Assembly (NCBI GenBank): GCA_017554485.1
Contig: JAFZIG010000069.1
Span: 1 to 41,172, forward strand
Source of the DNA: Acidaminococcaceae bacterium
GTDB lineage: Bacteria; Bacillota; Negativicutes; Acidaminococcales; Acidaminococcaceae
Reading direction: 5' to 3'
Length of the DNA stretch: 41,172 nucleotides
This document shows, piece after piece, positions 28,123 through 35,572 of the stretch. Positions within the stretch are counted from its first letter, which is position 1, and every line of letters begins with the position of its first letter. Both the position numbers and the translations under genes were made by a program. A model generated the notes under the pieces. It did no database searches. It worked only from the letters and a program-made list of their open reading frames with translations, and was not told the DNA's origin.

Positions 28123-28728
28123 ATGATTATAATCGGACTGGCAGGTGGTATCGGCATTGGGAAAAGTACCACGGCTGCGTATTTACGGTCTTTGGGTATT
28201 CCGGTGTTTAATGCGACCGGTGCAGCAAAGAGCGTTGCGGTGAGCAAGGGCAGTGAATCGTTACAGAAAATCGCGCAGCTTTTGGGGTCGGAAAGCATAT
28301 TGCCCAATGGGGAACTGAACCGTCCCTGGGTGGCGGAGAAGGTGTTTCATGACAAGGCACTGCTGAAGCAATTTGAGGCAATTCTTCAGGAGCAGGTGTG
28401 GAACGACGTGCAGGCTTTTCTGGCATTTCAGAAGGAGTGCGGAGCGAAGGTGGTCTTCCTTGACCTGCCCCTGATGATCGAGCGGGGCTGGCATACCATC
28501 GCAAACAGCGTCTGGCTGATCGCGGCGCCAAAGGAACTGCGCATCCAGCGGGCCATACAGCGGGACAAGGGTTTGACGCCAGAAACGGTAGTGCAGCGCA
28601 TCAATGCCCAGCCGTCCCTGGAAGAATTAAAGAAGTATGCCCATGTAATCATCGACAACAGCGGGGACTTTGAGCATACCAAAGTGCAGCTTCTGGAACA
28701 GCTGCGGAAGGTGGAGTTGGGTTTGTAG
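28123..28728 (+). CDS. Dephospho-CoA kinase (CoaE)-like protein, divergent
   Basis: A 201-residue P-loop kinase of the CoaE family, which phosphorylates dephospho-CoA in the last step of CoA synthesis. The P-loop GGIGIGKS is at residues 8-15, the segment FLDLPLMIERGW matches the family's VPLLFE motif, and QRDKGLTPETVVQRINAQ matches the lid. However, the Asp-Ala-Asp normally found after strand 2 is replaced by Asn-Ala-Thr (residues 30-32), and the usual LHP motif further on is missing (ILQEQVW). Activity is therefore doubtful; a standard coaE may exist elsewhere in the genome. ATG 28123 has AAAGGA 8 bases upstream. Two deleted relatives lie behind AT1 and AT2. Confidence 0.8.
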   Translation: MIIIGLAGGIGIGKSTTAAYLRSLGIPVFNATGAAKSVAVSKGSESLQKIAQLLGSESILPNGELNRPWVAEKVFHDKALLKQFEAILQEQVWNDVQAFLAFQKECGAKVVFLDLPLMIERGWHTIANSVWLIAAPKELRIQRAIQRDKGLTPETVVQRINAQPSLEELKKYAHVIIDNSGDFEHTKVQLLEQLRKVELGL

Positions 28729-28768
28729 TTGAAAACGGAAGTTTTAACTGAATAAAACACGTGGAAAC

Positions 28769-28812
28769 AAAAACCGGGAAACGGTATATGGCTATACTAT
28801 TTCCCGGTTTTG
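28769..28812. terminator. Bidirectional terminator between coaE-like gene and DUF1847 gene
   Basis: A perfect 12-bp stem (AAAACCGGGAAA with TTTCCCGGTTTT) with an 18-nt loop, flanked by A- and T-rich sequence. Confidence 0.8.
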
Positions 28813-28930
28813 TCCATCTGACAGGGCATAAAATGAAAATAGGGAACTGTTTGCCAAGGTAAAGTTGTCGGCGTTTCCTGTTTCCGTTTTTGCGTTGTCT
28901 GTTCCTTTGGGTTTTATATTTTAATAGCTT

Positions 28931-29536
28931 TTACACTTCGCCCTCATCCATGATTCCCAGTTTTCGTTTCCAGTAGCGGGAATAGATGGCGCCCAGGGGG
29001 TTGTGGGCCAGCAGCCGGTCTTTCACGACCAGTGAGGTAACAGGGCCGTCGCAGTTGGCGGTGAAAATGGCATCGTGTCCCACGCAGAGGCCGCAGACGA
29101 TGAACAACTCTACGCCCTTTTCCTTTAAGAAGCGTGCCTGGAATTTGGGGTTGCACATGGCTTCGTGGTCCAGTTCCGGCTTCACCTGTTTAAGTCCCCA
29201 TTCTTTTTTGGCAAAGCTGCAGTTTTTGCAGCAGACGCTGTAAAACTCAAAACCCTGCTGGGTGTAATAGCGGGCGATGTAACGCGCCTCGGCGTTCAGT
29301 CCGATGCAGAAAGCCATGCCTAATTTCTTGTAGCCCATGGCCTTGGCAAACTCACCAATCTCCTGCAGGCGGGTGATGTTGCTGTAAAAGGTGCCTTCCA
29401 CATAGGCCGCTGCTTTCATGATCTTCAGTTCTTCTTCCGTGTAGGCCTGCTTCACTTCATCTTTTGATACGCCCGTACAGTTGACACCTTTGGTGTAACA
29501 GGCGTGGGTGGGACAGTTCGCGCAATCTGCTTTCAT
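28931..29536 (-). CDS. DUF1847 family Cys-rich putative metal-binding protein
   Basis: A 201-residue cytoplasmic protein with many paired cysteines: CANCPTHACYTKG at the start, CCKNC in the middle and CGLCVGHD near the end. This fits the DUF1847 family, described only as predicted metal-binding. The conserved segments GLNAEARYIARYY and FIVCGLCVGHDAIF support the call. GGGAGG lies 6 bases before ATG. It follows an ArsR-family regulator by 86 bases on the same strand, suggesting metal- or redox-responsive expression (inference). The biochemical function is unknown. Confidence 0.85.
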   Translation of the reverse strand: MKADCANCPTHACYTKGVNCTGVSKDEVKQAYTEEELKIMKAAAYVEGTFYSNITRLQEIGEFAKAMGYKKLGMAFCIGLNAEARYIARYYTQQGFEFYSVCCKNCSFAKKEWGLKQVKPELDHEAMCNPKFQARFLKEKGVELFIVCGLCVGHDAIFTANCDGPVTSLVVKDRLLAHNPLGAIYSRYWKRKLGIMDEGEV

Positions 29537-29622
29537 GATATTCCTCCCTCTAGCTTTTTCATATTTATTATGATATTTCTTAAATTTATTTGGTGATACA
29601 ATAACAGGCCATTACAGCCCTG

Positions 29623-30033
29623 TTAATCGGCTTCACTGATTTTGTGACGGATGTGGATCAGCGCTTCTTCCAGAATATCGATGACGTGCTGGTCGTCCAG
29701 GGAATAGAAAATGCTTTTTCCTTCCCGGCGGGCCTTAACCTGGTGGGCCATGCGCAGCAGCTTCAGCTGATGGCTGACGGCGGACTGGGTCATTTCCAGC
29801 GCGGCGGCCAGATCGGTGACGCAAAGCTCCTCATGGGCCAGCGCGTTGATGATCTTCATGCGGGTCTCATCCCCCAGCACTTTGAAAAATCCAGAAACAG
29901 CACTGAGCTGTCTTTCCTCCAGCATCTGTGCCTGAACTTTTTGAACGATCACGGGATCGAAATTCAAAACCGGGGCGGAGGCGCTTTCCGTTTTTTTTCG
30001 CAACGGTTTGGTTGCTGCTTTTTTTATTTCCAT
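29623..30033 (-). CDS. ArsR/SmtB-family transcriptional repressor, alpha-5 metal site
   Basis: A 136-residue winged-helix regulator of the ArsR/SmtB family. The core runs from FFKVLGDETRMKIINAL through ELCVTDLAAALEMTQSAVSHQLKLLR, the recognition helix. The last helix carries DDQHVIDILEEALIHIRHK, with Asp114, His116, His127 and His130 in the DxH-x10-HxxH spacing of the alpha-5 site found in Zn/Co sensors such as SmtB and CzrA. The alternative arsenic/cadmium site (CVCD) is incomplete (CVTD). ATG 30033 is preferred, with AGGCAGG upstream; an upstream ATG at 30144 would add 37 atypical residues. A DUF1847 gene follows, possibly its target. Confidence 0.85.
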   Translation of the reverse strand: MEIKKAATKPLRKKTESASAPVLNFDPVIVQKVQAQMLEERQLSAVSGFFKVLGDETRMKIINALAHEELCVTDLAAALEMTQSAVSHQLKLLRMAHQVKARREGKSIFYSLDDQHVIDILEEALIHIRHKISEAD

Positions 30034-30100
30034 AATTAAACCTGCCTGTACATAAAGAATTGCGGAGACAACCGCGTGGTTGACCGGGAAATACACAGGG

Positions 30101-30160
30101 ATGTTGTGCAACGCAGCATCCCTGAATATGTTCCATTTGTTCAACTTTACATATATTATA
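30101..30160 (-). promoter_or_regulatory. Promoter region and inverted repeat ahead of the ArsR-family gene
   Basis: On the minus strand a perfect TATAAT lies at 30155-30160 without a clear -35. Downstream, GGGATG and CATCCC form an imperfect palindrome around TGCAACGC (about 30100-30124). It may be an operator or a leader hairpin. Confidence 0.35.
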
Positions 30161-30260
30161 ACACAGTTTGCCCGGGTTCGTCTGCAATTTTGAATCGGTG
30201 TAAACTCAGGTTCAATTCATCGACACCCATTCCTGTTTACTGTTTTGTAAAAAATTAGAC

Positions 30261-30289
30261 TTGAAAAAAACACATAACCGGCTTAAGAT
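30261..30289 (+). promoter_or_regulatory. Candidate promoter of the small exported protein
   Basis: TTGAAA (30261-30266), 17-base spacer, TAAGAT (30284-30289). Apart from this and the divergent ArsR promoter, 30034-30409 shows no gene. Confidence 0.45.
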
Positions 30290-30409
30290 ATGAAAAGGAT
30301 AAAGAAAATCTGCCTGCAATTCATTTTGGAATTTGGGCTTTAAGTTATAACTTTGCATTGCGAAGAATGTCTGATGTTGATGAAACGTGTTTATATGGAG
30401 GGAACTGAC

Positions 30410-30841
30410 ATGAAACTGAAAAAACAGATGTTTTTACCCATCCTGTTATCTCTGTCTGTGTTTTTTTCTTCTACTGTGACAATGGCTGCGTCAGCCTATG
30501 CTTCTGCTGCGCCGCAGACTGCGGTAGTGCGTCAGCTGGCGGAAGCTGCGCCTAACAATACCGCGATTCCAGAAGTGGAAACAAAAAAGCCGGGGACGTC
30601 CGAACGCTCCAGCGGTGCAAAATCCCGCAGCGATTCTTCTTTCTTTGAAAACCTGATTGAAAAAATCGCGGTGATGTTTTTGGTGTACATGTTTTTAGAA
30701 GCGATCAGTGCGTTGCTGAATGAATTCTTCCATGACGGGGATACAAAGATCAAAATTACGCCGAAAGAGAAACAGGATAAGCCCGACGGCAAAGGAACGA
30801 ACCAGAAAAACATAAAACGGATTCCCGCCCAGGAAGTGTGA
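30410..30841 (+). CDS. Small exported membrane-anchored protein of unknown function
   Basis: A 143-residue protein I do not recognise. It has a signal peptide (MKLKKQMFLPILLSLSVFF, cleavage likely near ASAYASA), a Ser/Thr/Lys-rich segment, one hydrophobic helix (IEKIAVMFLVYMFLEAISALL) and a charged Lys-rich tail (KITPKEKQDKPDGKG). It is therefore probably anchored in a membrane by its middle helix. ATG 30410 has GGAGGG 7 bases upstream; frames upstream of it lack a ribosome binding site. It has its own terminator and no operon partner. Confidence 0.7.
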   Translation: MKLKKQMFLPILLSLSVFFSSTVTMAASAYASAAPQTAVVRQLAEAAPNNTAIPEVETKKPGTSERSSGAKSRSDSSFFENLIEKIAVMFLVYMFLEAISALLNEFFHDGDTKIKITPKEKQDKPDGKGTNQKNIKRIPAQEV

Positions 30842-30879
30842 GGGAATTGAAAACGCCCGTTAAACAGATTTGCAAATTG

Positions 30880-30945
30880 AAAAGAGCTGGCATAACGCAT
30901 AACGTTCTGAATGTTCCCTGCGTTTTACCCAGCTCTTTTTATTTT
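30880..30945. terminator. Bidirectional terminator between the small exported protein and the uracil-DNA glycosylase gene
   Basis: AAAAGAGCTGG (30880-30890) pairs with CCAGCTCTTTT (30929-30939), with an inner AACGCA/TGCGTT pair, followed by T-rich sequence. Confidence 0.8.
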
Positions 30946-30961
30946 TAAACTCTTAATAAAT

Positions 30962-31615
30962 CTATCCGCTGCGCTTATTAAATTCCGCAAACAAGTCTAC
31001 CGGTTTGTCCGAACACAGGTTATAATCTGGGCAGGCTTCTACCGCTTTGGCCCGGGCCAACTGTAAATCGTGGTACACGTCCCACTTAGCCTGGACCTGG
31101 GCGTGGCCGTACTGGCGTAAAATGTACGATGGGTGGAAGGTGGCGATGCAGTCGTAGCCCTGAGGCGTTTTGAACCATTTGCCCCGCTGACGAGTGATGC
31201 GCATGGCCGGATCACCCAGGTAATGCATGGCCACGCTGCCCAGCGCTACGATGACCTTAGGCTGCAAAATGGCCAGCTCCCGTTCCAACCAGATTTTGGC
31301 GCAGAAATCCGCTTCCGCCAGATCCGGCGTCCGGTTGCCTTTAGGGCGGCATTTTACAATGTTAGAGGTGAGTACCCTGTCACGCGTCATCTGGACAGAC
31401 CACAGGGCTTTGTCCAGCAGTTGGCCGGAAGGACCGATGAGGGGACAGCCGTAGTCATCTTCCACGCCGCCGGGGCCTTCGCCGATAAATACGATGGGAC
31501 TGTCCGGGCAGCCGTACCAGCCCACAGGCGCCTGGCAGTCGTTCCGCAGATGACAGGAACTGCATTTATCTAATTGTGCGGCCAGTTCGGCCAGCTGCGT
31601 TTCTTTTGTGCTCAT
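30962..31615 (-). CDS. Uracil-DNA glycosylase, family 4 (Fe-S type)
   Basis: A 217-residue base-excision repair enzyme that removes uracil from DNA. The uracil-pocket motif GEGPGGVEDDYGCPLIGPSG and the HPSYIL motif near the end are typical of the family. Cys18 and Cys21 (CSSC) together with Cys in NIVKCRPKGNRTP and ADFCAKIW give the four-cysteine pattern of the [4Fe-4S] cluster. The ~25-residue C-terminal tail is slightly longer than usual. GAGG lies 8 bases before ATG. Divergent from the amidase gene, with 67 bases between. Confidence 0.9.
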   Translation of the reverse strand: MSTKETQLAELAAQLDKCSSCHLRNDCQAPVGWYGCPDSPIVFIGEGPGGVEDDYGCPLIGPSGQLLDKALWSVQMTRDRVLTSNIVKCRPKGNRTPDLAEADFCAKIWLERELAILQPKVIVALGSVAMHYLGDPAMRITRQRGKWFKTPQGYDCIATFHPSYILRQYGHAQVQAKWDVYHDLQLARAKAVEACPDYNLCSDKPVDLFAEFNKRSG

Positions 31616-31635
31616 AATGAACCTCGTGGTATAAT
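31606..31635 (+). promoter_or_regulatory. Promoter of the amidase gene
   Basis: TTGTGC (31606-31611), 18-base spacer, perfect TATAAT (31630-31635). It overlaps the start of the divergent uracil-DNA glycosylase gene. Confidence 0.5.
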
Positions 31636-31682
31636 ATGGGTATAAATATTCTATAAGTTATTTTACAGGAAAGGACCTGCGT

Positions 31683-32396
31683 ATGTCAAAAGGAAGATTG
31701 CTTTTATTATTAATATGCTTACTGCTTTGTGTGCCGGCCTTTGCCTCTGATGGGAAAACCATGGCTGTCAAAACACAAAACACTGCTTCGGCGTTCACGA
31801 CTGCGTCCCGCACCGTTACCGCGCCGGTTATCACTGACAGGCCGGTGCGCCTGACGGAATATCGCCGTCAGCTGATACGGGAGTATGCGCTGCAGCATTA
31901 TGGAGAGGCTTTTACCGAAATCATCCCTCAGGTTATCATCGTACACTGGACGGGATCTCCGGGTGCGGACGGGGTACATAACTATTTTTATAATGAAGCT
32001 ATGGGAGACGGAACGCTGAATGTCTGCTCCCAGTTTCTGGTGGGACGGGACGGCACCGTCTTCCGCCTGACGCCGGAAACCATGCTGGACCGCCATGCAA
32101 TCGGCTACAACTGGTGTGCTATCGGCATTGAAAACGTGGGCGGGGTAAATGGCAGGGAAGACCTGACACAGGAGCAGCTGCAGGCCAATGCGGTGCTGAT
32201 CCGCTATCTGCAGGCAAAGTATCCGACTATCCGCTATGTATGGGGACATTACCAGCAGACGGAAGCGAAGCAAAGCGGTCTGTTCAGGGAACATGTCAGC
32301 GGTTACTTTCACGGCAAGGTAGATCCCGGGCCGAAGTTTATGAAGGCGCTGCAGGAAAATCTGAACGGTACGGGACTGTTGTTTTTTGAACCGTAA
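31683..32396 (+). CDS. Exported N-acetylmuramoyl-L-alanine amidase (amidase_2/PGRP fold)
   Basis: A 237-residue peptidoglycan amidase that cuts the bond between muramic acid and the stem peptide in the periplasm. A signal peptide (KGRLLLLLICLLLCVPAFAS) opens it. The amidase_2 domain (about residues 70-225) shows the zinc-site motifs VIIVHWTGSPGADG, WGHYQQTE and KVDPGPKF, plus AIGIENVGG, all typical. No SH3 or other wall-binding domain follows. AAGGA lies 8 bases before ATG. It has its own promoter; the purine operon follows 176 bases later with its own promoter. A role in peptidoglycan turnover is likely. Confidence 0.85.
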   Translation: MSKGRLLLLLICLLLCVPAFASDGKTMAVKTQNTASAFTTASRTVTAPVITDRPVRLTEYRRQLIREYALQHYGEAFTEIIPQVIIVHWTGSPGADGVHNYFYNEAMGDGTLNVCSQFLVGRDGTVFRLTPETMLDRHAIGYNWCAIGIENVGGVNGREDLTQEQLQANAVLIRYLQAKYPTIRYVWGHYQQTEAKQSGLFREHVSGYFHGKVDPGPKFMKALQENLNGTGLLFFEP

Positions 32397-32413
32397 CATT
32401 TGCTACAATTTGA

Positions 32414-32442
32414 TTGACACTGTATCGGCATATTGGTAAAAT
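32414..32442 (+). promoter_or_regulatory. Promoter of the purine operon
   Basis: Perfect TTGACA (32414-32419), 17-base spacer, TAAAAT (32437-32442). The 130-base leader has no recognised purine riboswitch or PurR box. Confidence 0.7.
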
Positions 32443-32572
32443 TATTATGAATAACTTTACGCTGGAGTAAGGTTTATTTGGTATACCCAAAATAAAAAAA
32501 TCGGAAGTGTGCTGTCCGGTTTACGGCAGTGCATGACGCATGATTTGGGATACGGGAAAAGAGGAAAATGAA

Positions 32573-33064
32573 ATGAAAGTTGCCATTATTATGGGGAGTA
32601 ATTCAGACTGGCCGATCCTGGAGCCGGCTGAGAAAACATTGAAAGAGTTTGGCATAGAAGTGGAGGTTGTTGTGGCTTCCGCTCACCGCACGCCGGATCA
32701 GGTGCATGAATTTGCGGCCGGCGCAAGGGACAGAGGTGTGGAAGCGATCATTGCCGCTGCCGGTCTGGCAGCCCACCTGGGCGGTGTCATTGCGGCGTAT
32801 ACAACGCTGCCGGTTATTGGAATTCCTATCAGTGGCGGCCCGTTAAAAGGCATGGACGCGCTGCTGAGTTTCGTGCAGATGCCTCCCGGTGTGCCGGTTG
32901 CCACCATGGCCATCGACGGAGCTAAGAATGCGGCAATCTTTGCAGTGGAAATTCTGGCGGGAGCTCATCTGGAACTGGTGGATAAACTGGCAGCCTACCG
33001 CGCAAAGATGCAGGCGGAAGTGGCGGAAAAAGCAGCGAAGCTGGCAGCCCAGCGCGGGGAGTAA
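32573..33064 (+). CDS. purE: N5-carboxyaminoimidazole ribonucleotide mutase
   Basis: A 163-residue enzyme that moves the carboxyl group of N5-CAIR to give CAIR in purine synthesis. The PurE signatures MGSNSDWP, SAHRTPDQ and AAGLAAHLGG...PVIGIPISGG are all present. The start is ATG 32573, with AGAGGA upstream. The last ~20 residues are an Ala/Lys-rich helix. First gene of purE-purM-purN-purH-purD. Confidence 0.95.
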   Translation: MKVAIIMGSNSDWPILEPAEKTLKEFGIEVEVVVASAHRTPDQVHEFAAGARDRGVEAIIAAAGLAAHLGGVIAAYTTLPVIGIPISGGPLKGMDALLSFVQMPPGVPVATMAIDGAKNAAIFAVEILAGAHLELVDKLAAYRAKMQAEVAEKAAKLAAQRGE

Positions 33065-33117
33065 AAAATTGTGATATTTCATATAGATTAAGATTTCCTA
33101 AAATACAGGAGGCTTTC

Positions 33118-34179
33118 ATGAGCAAGGAGAAGAAGCAACTGACCTATGCGGACGCAGGCGTTGACATCGACGCCGGCAACCGGGCAGTGGAACTGATGAA
33201 GGACAGCGTGCGGGCCAGTTACCGACCGGAGGTCATCGGTGACCTGGGTGGCTTCGGCGGCCTGTTTGCGCTGGATACGAAAAAGTATAAAGAACCCATC
33301 CTGGTTTCCGGTACGGACGGTGTGGGCACAAAACTGAAATTCGCGTTCCTCACCAACAATCACAGCACCATCGGCCAGGATGCGGTAGCCATGTGCGTCA
33401 ACGATATTTTGGTACAGGGCGCGGAACCGTTGTTCTTTTTGGATTACATTGCGGTTGACAAGGTGGACTCCCAGAAGGTAGCTGACATTGTCAAGGGCGT
33501 GGCGGATGCCTGCAAAGAGAGCGGCTGTGCCCTCATCGGCGGCGAGACGGCAGAGATGCACGGTTTCTATGCCAAAGACGAATATGACATCGCCGGTTTC
33601 TGTGTGGGCGTGGTGGAACGGAGTAAGATGATCACCGGGGAAAAGGTGAAAGCCGGTGACGTTTTGCTGGGCCTGCCTTCTTCCGGCGTGCACTCCAACG
33701 GGTTCTCCCTGGTACGGAAAATCTGCTTTGATGTGATGAAGTTCACGGTGGATACCCCGGTTCCGGAATTCGGCTGCACCCTGGGCGAGAAACTGCTGAC
33801 GCCAACCCGGCTCTATCCGAAGACTTGCCTGCCGTTGATCGAAAAGTTCGATATCCACGGCATGGTGCACATTACCGGCGGCGGTTTCTATGACAATATC
33901 CCCCGCATTTTGCCGGAGGACTGCGATGCGGAAGTCCGTGCGGACGCCTGGGAAGTTCCTGTGGTGTTTAAGAAACTGCAGGAGTGGGGCAATGTGCCGG
34001 ATAAGGAAATGTACCGAACTTTCAACATGGGCGTAGGCATGGTGCTGGTAGTGGATCCGGCGGAAGCGGACGCGGTACGGAAACACCTGAAAGAAAACGG
34101 GGAAACGTTCTATGAACTGGGAAAAGTAATACCCGGTCACAAGACGACCATTATGAAAGGCGGCGTTTTCGGTGAGTAA
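33118..34179 (+). CDS. purM: Phosphoribosylformylglycinamidine cyclo-ligase (AIR synthetase)
   Basis: A 353-residue ATP-dependent enzyme that closes the imidazole ring, turning FGAM into AIR. The motifs YADAGVDIDAGN, SGTDGVGTKLK, GGETAEM and ITGGGFYDNIPR are characteristic, and the length is normal. AGGAGG lies 7 bases before ATG, 53 bases after purE. Its end overlaps purN by 8 bases, suggesting coupled translation. Confidence 0.97.
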   Translation: MSKEKKQLTYADAGVDIDAGNRAVELMKDSVRASYRPEVIGDLGGFGGLFALDTKKYKEPILVSGTDGVGTKLKFAFLTNNHSTIGQDAVAMCVNDILVQGAEPLFFLDYIAVDKVDSQKVADIVKGVADACKESGCALIGGETAEMHGFYAKDEYDIAGFCVGVVERSKMITGEKVKAGDVLLGLPSSGVHSNGFSLVRKICFDVMKFTVDTPVPEFGCTLGEKLLTPTRLYPKTCLPLIEKFDIHGMVHITGGGFYDNIPRILPEDCDAEVRADAWEVPVVFKKLQEWGNVPDKEMYRTFNMGVGMVLVVDPAEADAVRKHLKENGETFYELGKVIPGHKTTIMKGGVFGE

Positions 34180-34780
34180 AAAGATCGGCGTAGTGGTCAG
34201 CGGACGGGGCAGCAACCTGCAGTCCATCATCGACCACATTGCAGAGGGCAAATTAAATGTAGAAATTGCCGTGGTGGTCAGCGACCACAAAGAAGCCTTT
34301 GCCCTGGAACGGGCGGCGAAAGCGGGTATTCCCACGGCGGTAGTGGAACGCAAGGGCTGCAAAGACAAAGCGGAGTTTGAAGACAAGATTGACGCGGCAC
34401 TGCGGGACAAAGGAGCGGAAGTAGTGGTGCTGGCCGGGTTCATGCGTATCCTGACAGGGCATTTCATCAGCCGCTGGGAAAACAAGATCATCAATATCCA
34501 TCCGGCGCTGCTGCCCAGCTTCAAGGGCGTGGATGCCCAGGGGCAGGCGGTGGATTACGGCGTAAAGATTGCAGGCTGCACGGTTCACTTTGTGGACGAG
34601 GGTACGGACACAGGCCCCATCATTTTGCAAAAGGCCGTGCCGGTGTTTGACGACGACACGGAAGAGACCCTGGCGGCCCGTATTTTAATAGAAGAACATA
34701 AGGCGCTGCCGGAAGCGATTCAGCTTTGGGCAGACGGAAAGCTTACGATAAAAGGACGTAAAGTTTATGTCGCGAAATAA
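34172..34780 (+). CDS. purN: Phosphoribosylglycinamide formyltransferase (folate-dependent)
   Basis: A 202-residue enzyme that adds a formyl group from 10-formyl-tetrahydrofolate to GAR. It shows VVSGRGSNLQSI at the start, IINIHPALLPSFKG (catalytic Asn-x-His) and HFVDEGTDTGPI (catalytic Asp). The start is GTG 34172 inside the end of purM; no later start has a ribosome binding site. Confidence 0.95.
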   Translation: MSKKIGVVVSGRGSNLQSIIDHIAEGKLNVEIAVVVSDHKEAFALERAAKAGIPTAVVERKGCKDKAEFEDKIDAALRDKGAEVVVLAGFMRILTGHFISRWENKIINIHPALLPSFKGVDAQGQAVDYGVKIAGCTVHFVDEGTDTGPIILQKAVPVFDDDTEETLAARILIEEHKALPEAIQLWADGKLTIKGRKVYVAK

Positions 34781-34904
34781 AAAACGGTTTTAACGGGTTA
34801 GCGTTGCTATGGCGGCGCGGATGCATATATGTTTTGCAATCAACGTTGAGTGAGACAAAGGCGTAAAACAGAACAGCAGACGGAGAAATCAGAGAGGAGA
34901 ACGT

Positions 34905-35498
34905 ATGAAAATTAAAAGAGCGTTACTGAGCGTATCCGACAAAAAGGACATTACCAAACTGGCCGCGTTCCTGCATGAGAACGGCGTGGAGATCATCTCC
35001 ACCGGCGGCACCATGAAAGCCATTAAGGACGCGGGCATTCCCGTAACTTATGTCAGCGATGTGACCGGCTTCCCGGAAATCATGGACGGCCGGGTCAAGA
35101 CCCTGAACCCGAAGATCCACGGCGCAATTTTAGGTGTGCGCAGTAATCCGGAACACATGGCCCAGATGAAACAGCACGGTATCATTCCCATCGATCTGGT
35201 GGTGGTAAACCTGTATCCCTTCAAGCAGACCATTGAAAAGCCCGGCGTGACGGAAGCGGAAGCCATCGAGAATATTGATATCGGCGGTCCGGCCATGGTG
35301 CGGGCCTCGGCCAAGAATTTCCGCGACGTGGTGATCATCACCAATCCGGAACGCTATGACAAGCTGATGGATATGCTGAAAAAAGACGGTGACATTGATC
35401 TGAAGACAAGAAAATCCCTGGCTATGGAAGCCTTCAAACACACTTCCGAATATGATGCCATGATCACGGGCTATCTGAAAGAGCAGCTGGAAAAATAA
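34905..35498 (+). CDS. purH: IMP cyclohydrolase, stand-alone (N-terminal PurH domain only)
   Basis: A 197-residue protein equal to the MGS-like IMP cyclohydrolase half of bifunctional PurH (LLSVSDKK, VTGFPEIMDGRVKTLNPKIHG, NLYPF, NIDIGGPAMVRASAKN). The usual ~320-residue AICAR formyltransferase half is absent. The frame ends cleanly in EQLEK and a stop, and purD follows 74 bases later with its own ribosome binding site, so this looks like a true single-domain gene rather than a truncation. The formyltransferase step must be done by a gene elsewhere. GAGGAG lies 5 bases before ATG. Confidence 0.9.
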   Translation: MKIKRALLSVSDKKDITKLAAFLHENGVEIISTGGTMKAIKDAGIPVTYVSDVTGFPEIMDGRVKTLNPKIHGAILGVRSNPEHMAQMKQHGIIPIDLVVVNLYPFKQTIEKPGVTEAEAIENIDIGGPAMVRASAKNFRDVVIITNPERYDKLMDMLKKDGDIDLKTRKSLAMEAFKHTSEYDAMITGYLKEQLEK

Positions 35499-35572
35499 GA
35501 TTTTTGTAAAAAAGCGCGGAAGCGGGATAACTTCTTCAATGCTTATATAATAAAAACTGTGAGGCGTAATTC

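Noticed and set aside
30034..30144. ArsR-family start at ATG 30144
   Set aside because: The extra 37 residues are unlike the family, and AGGCAGG is properly placed before ATG 30033.
33088..34524. 478-codon open frame antisense to purM and purN
   Set aside because: It lies fully opposite two well-supported enzymes, has no ribosome binding site and no recognisable domain; it is an effect of codon bias.
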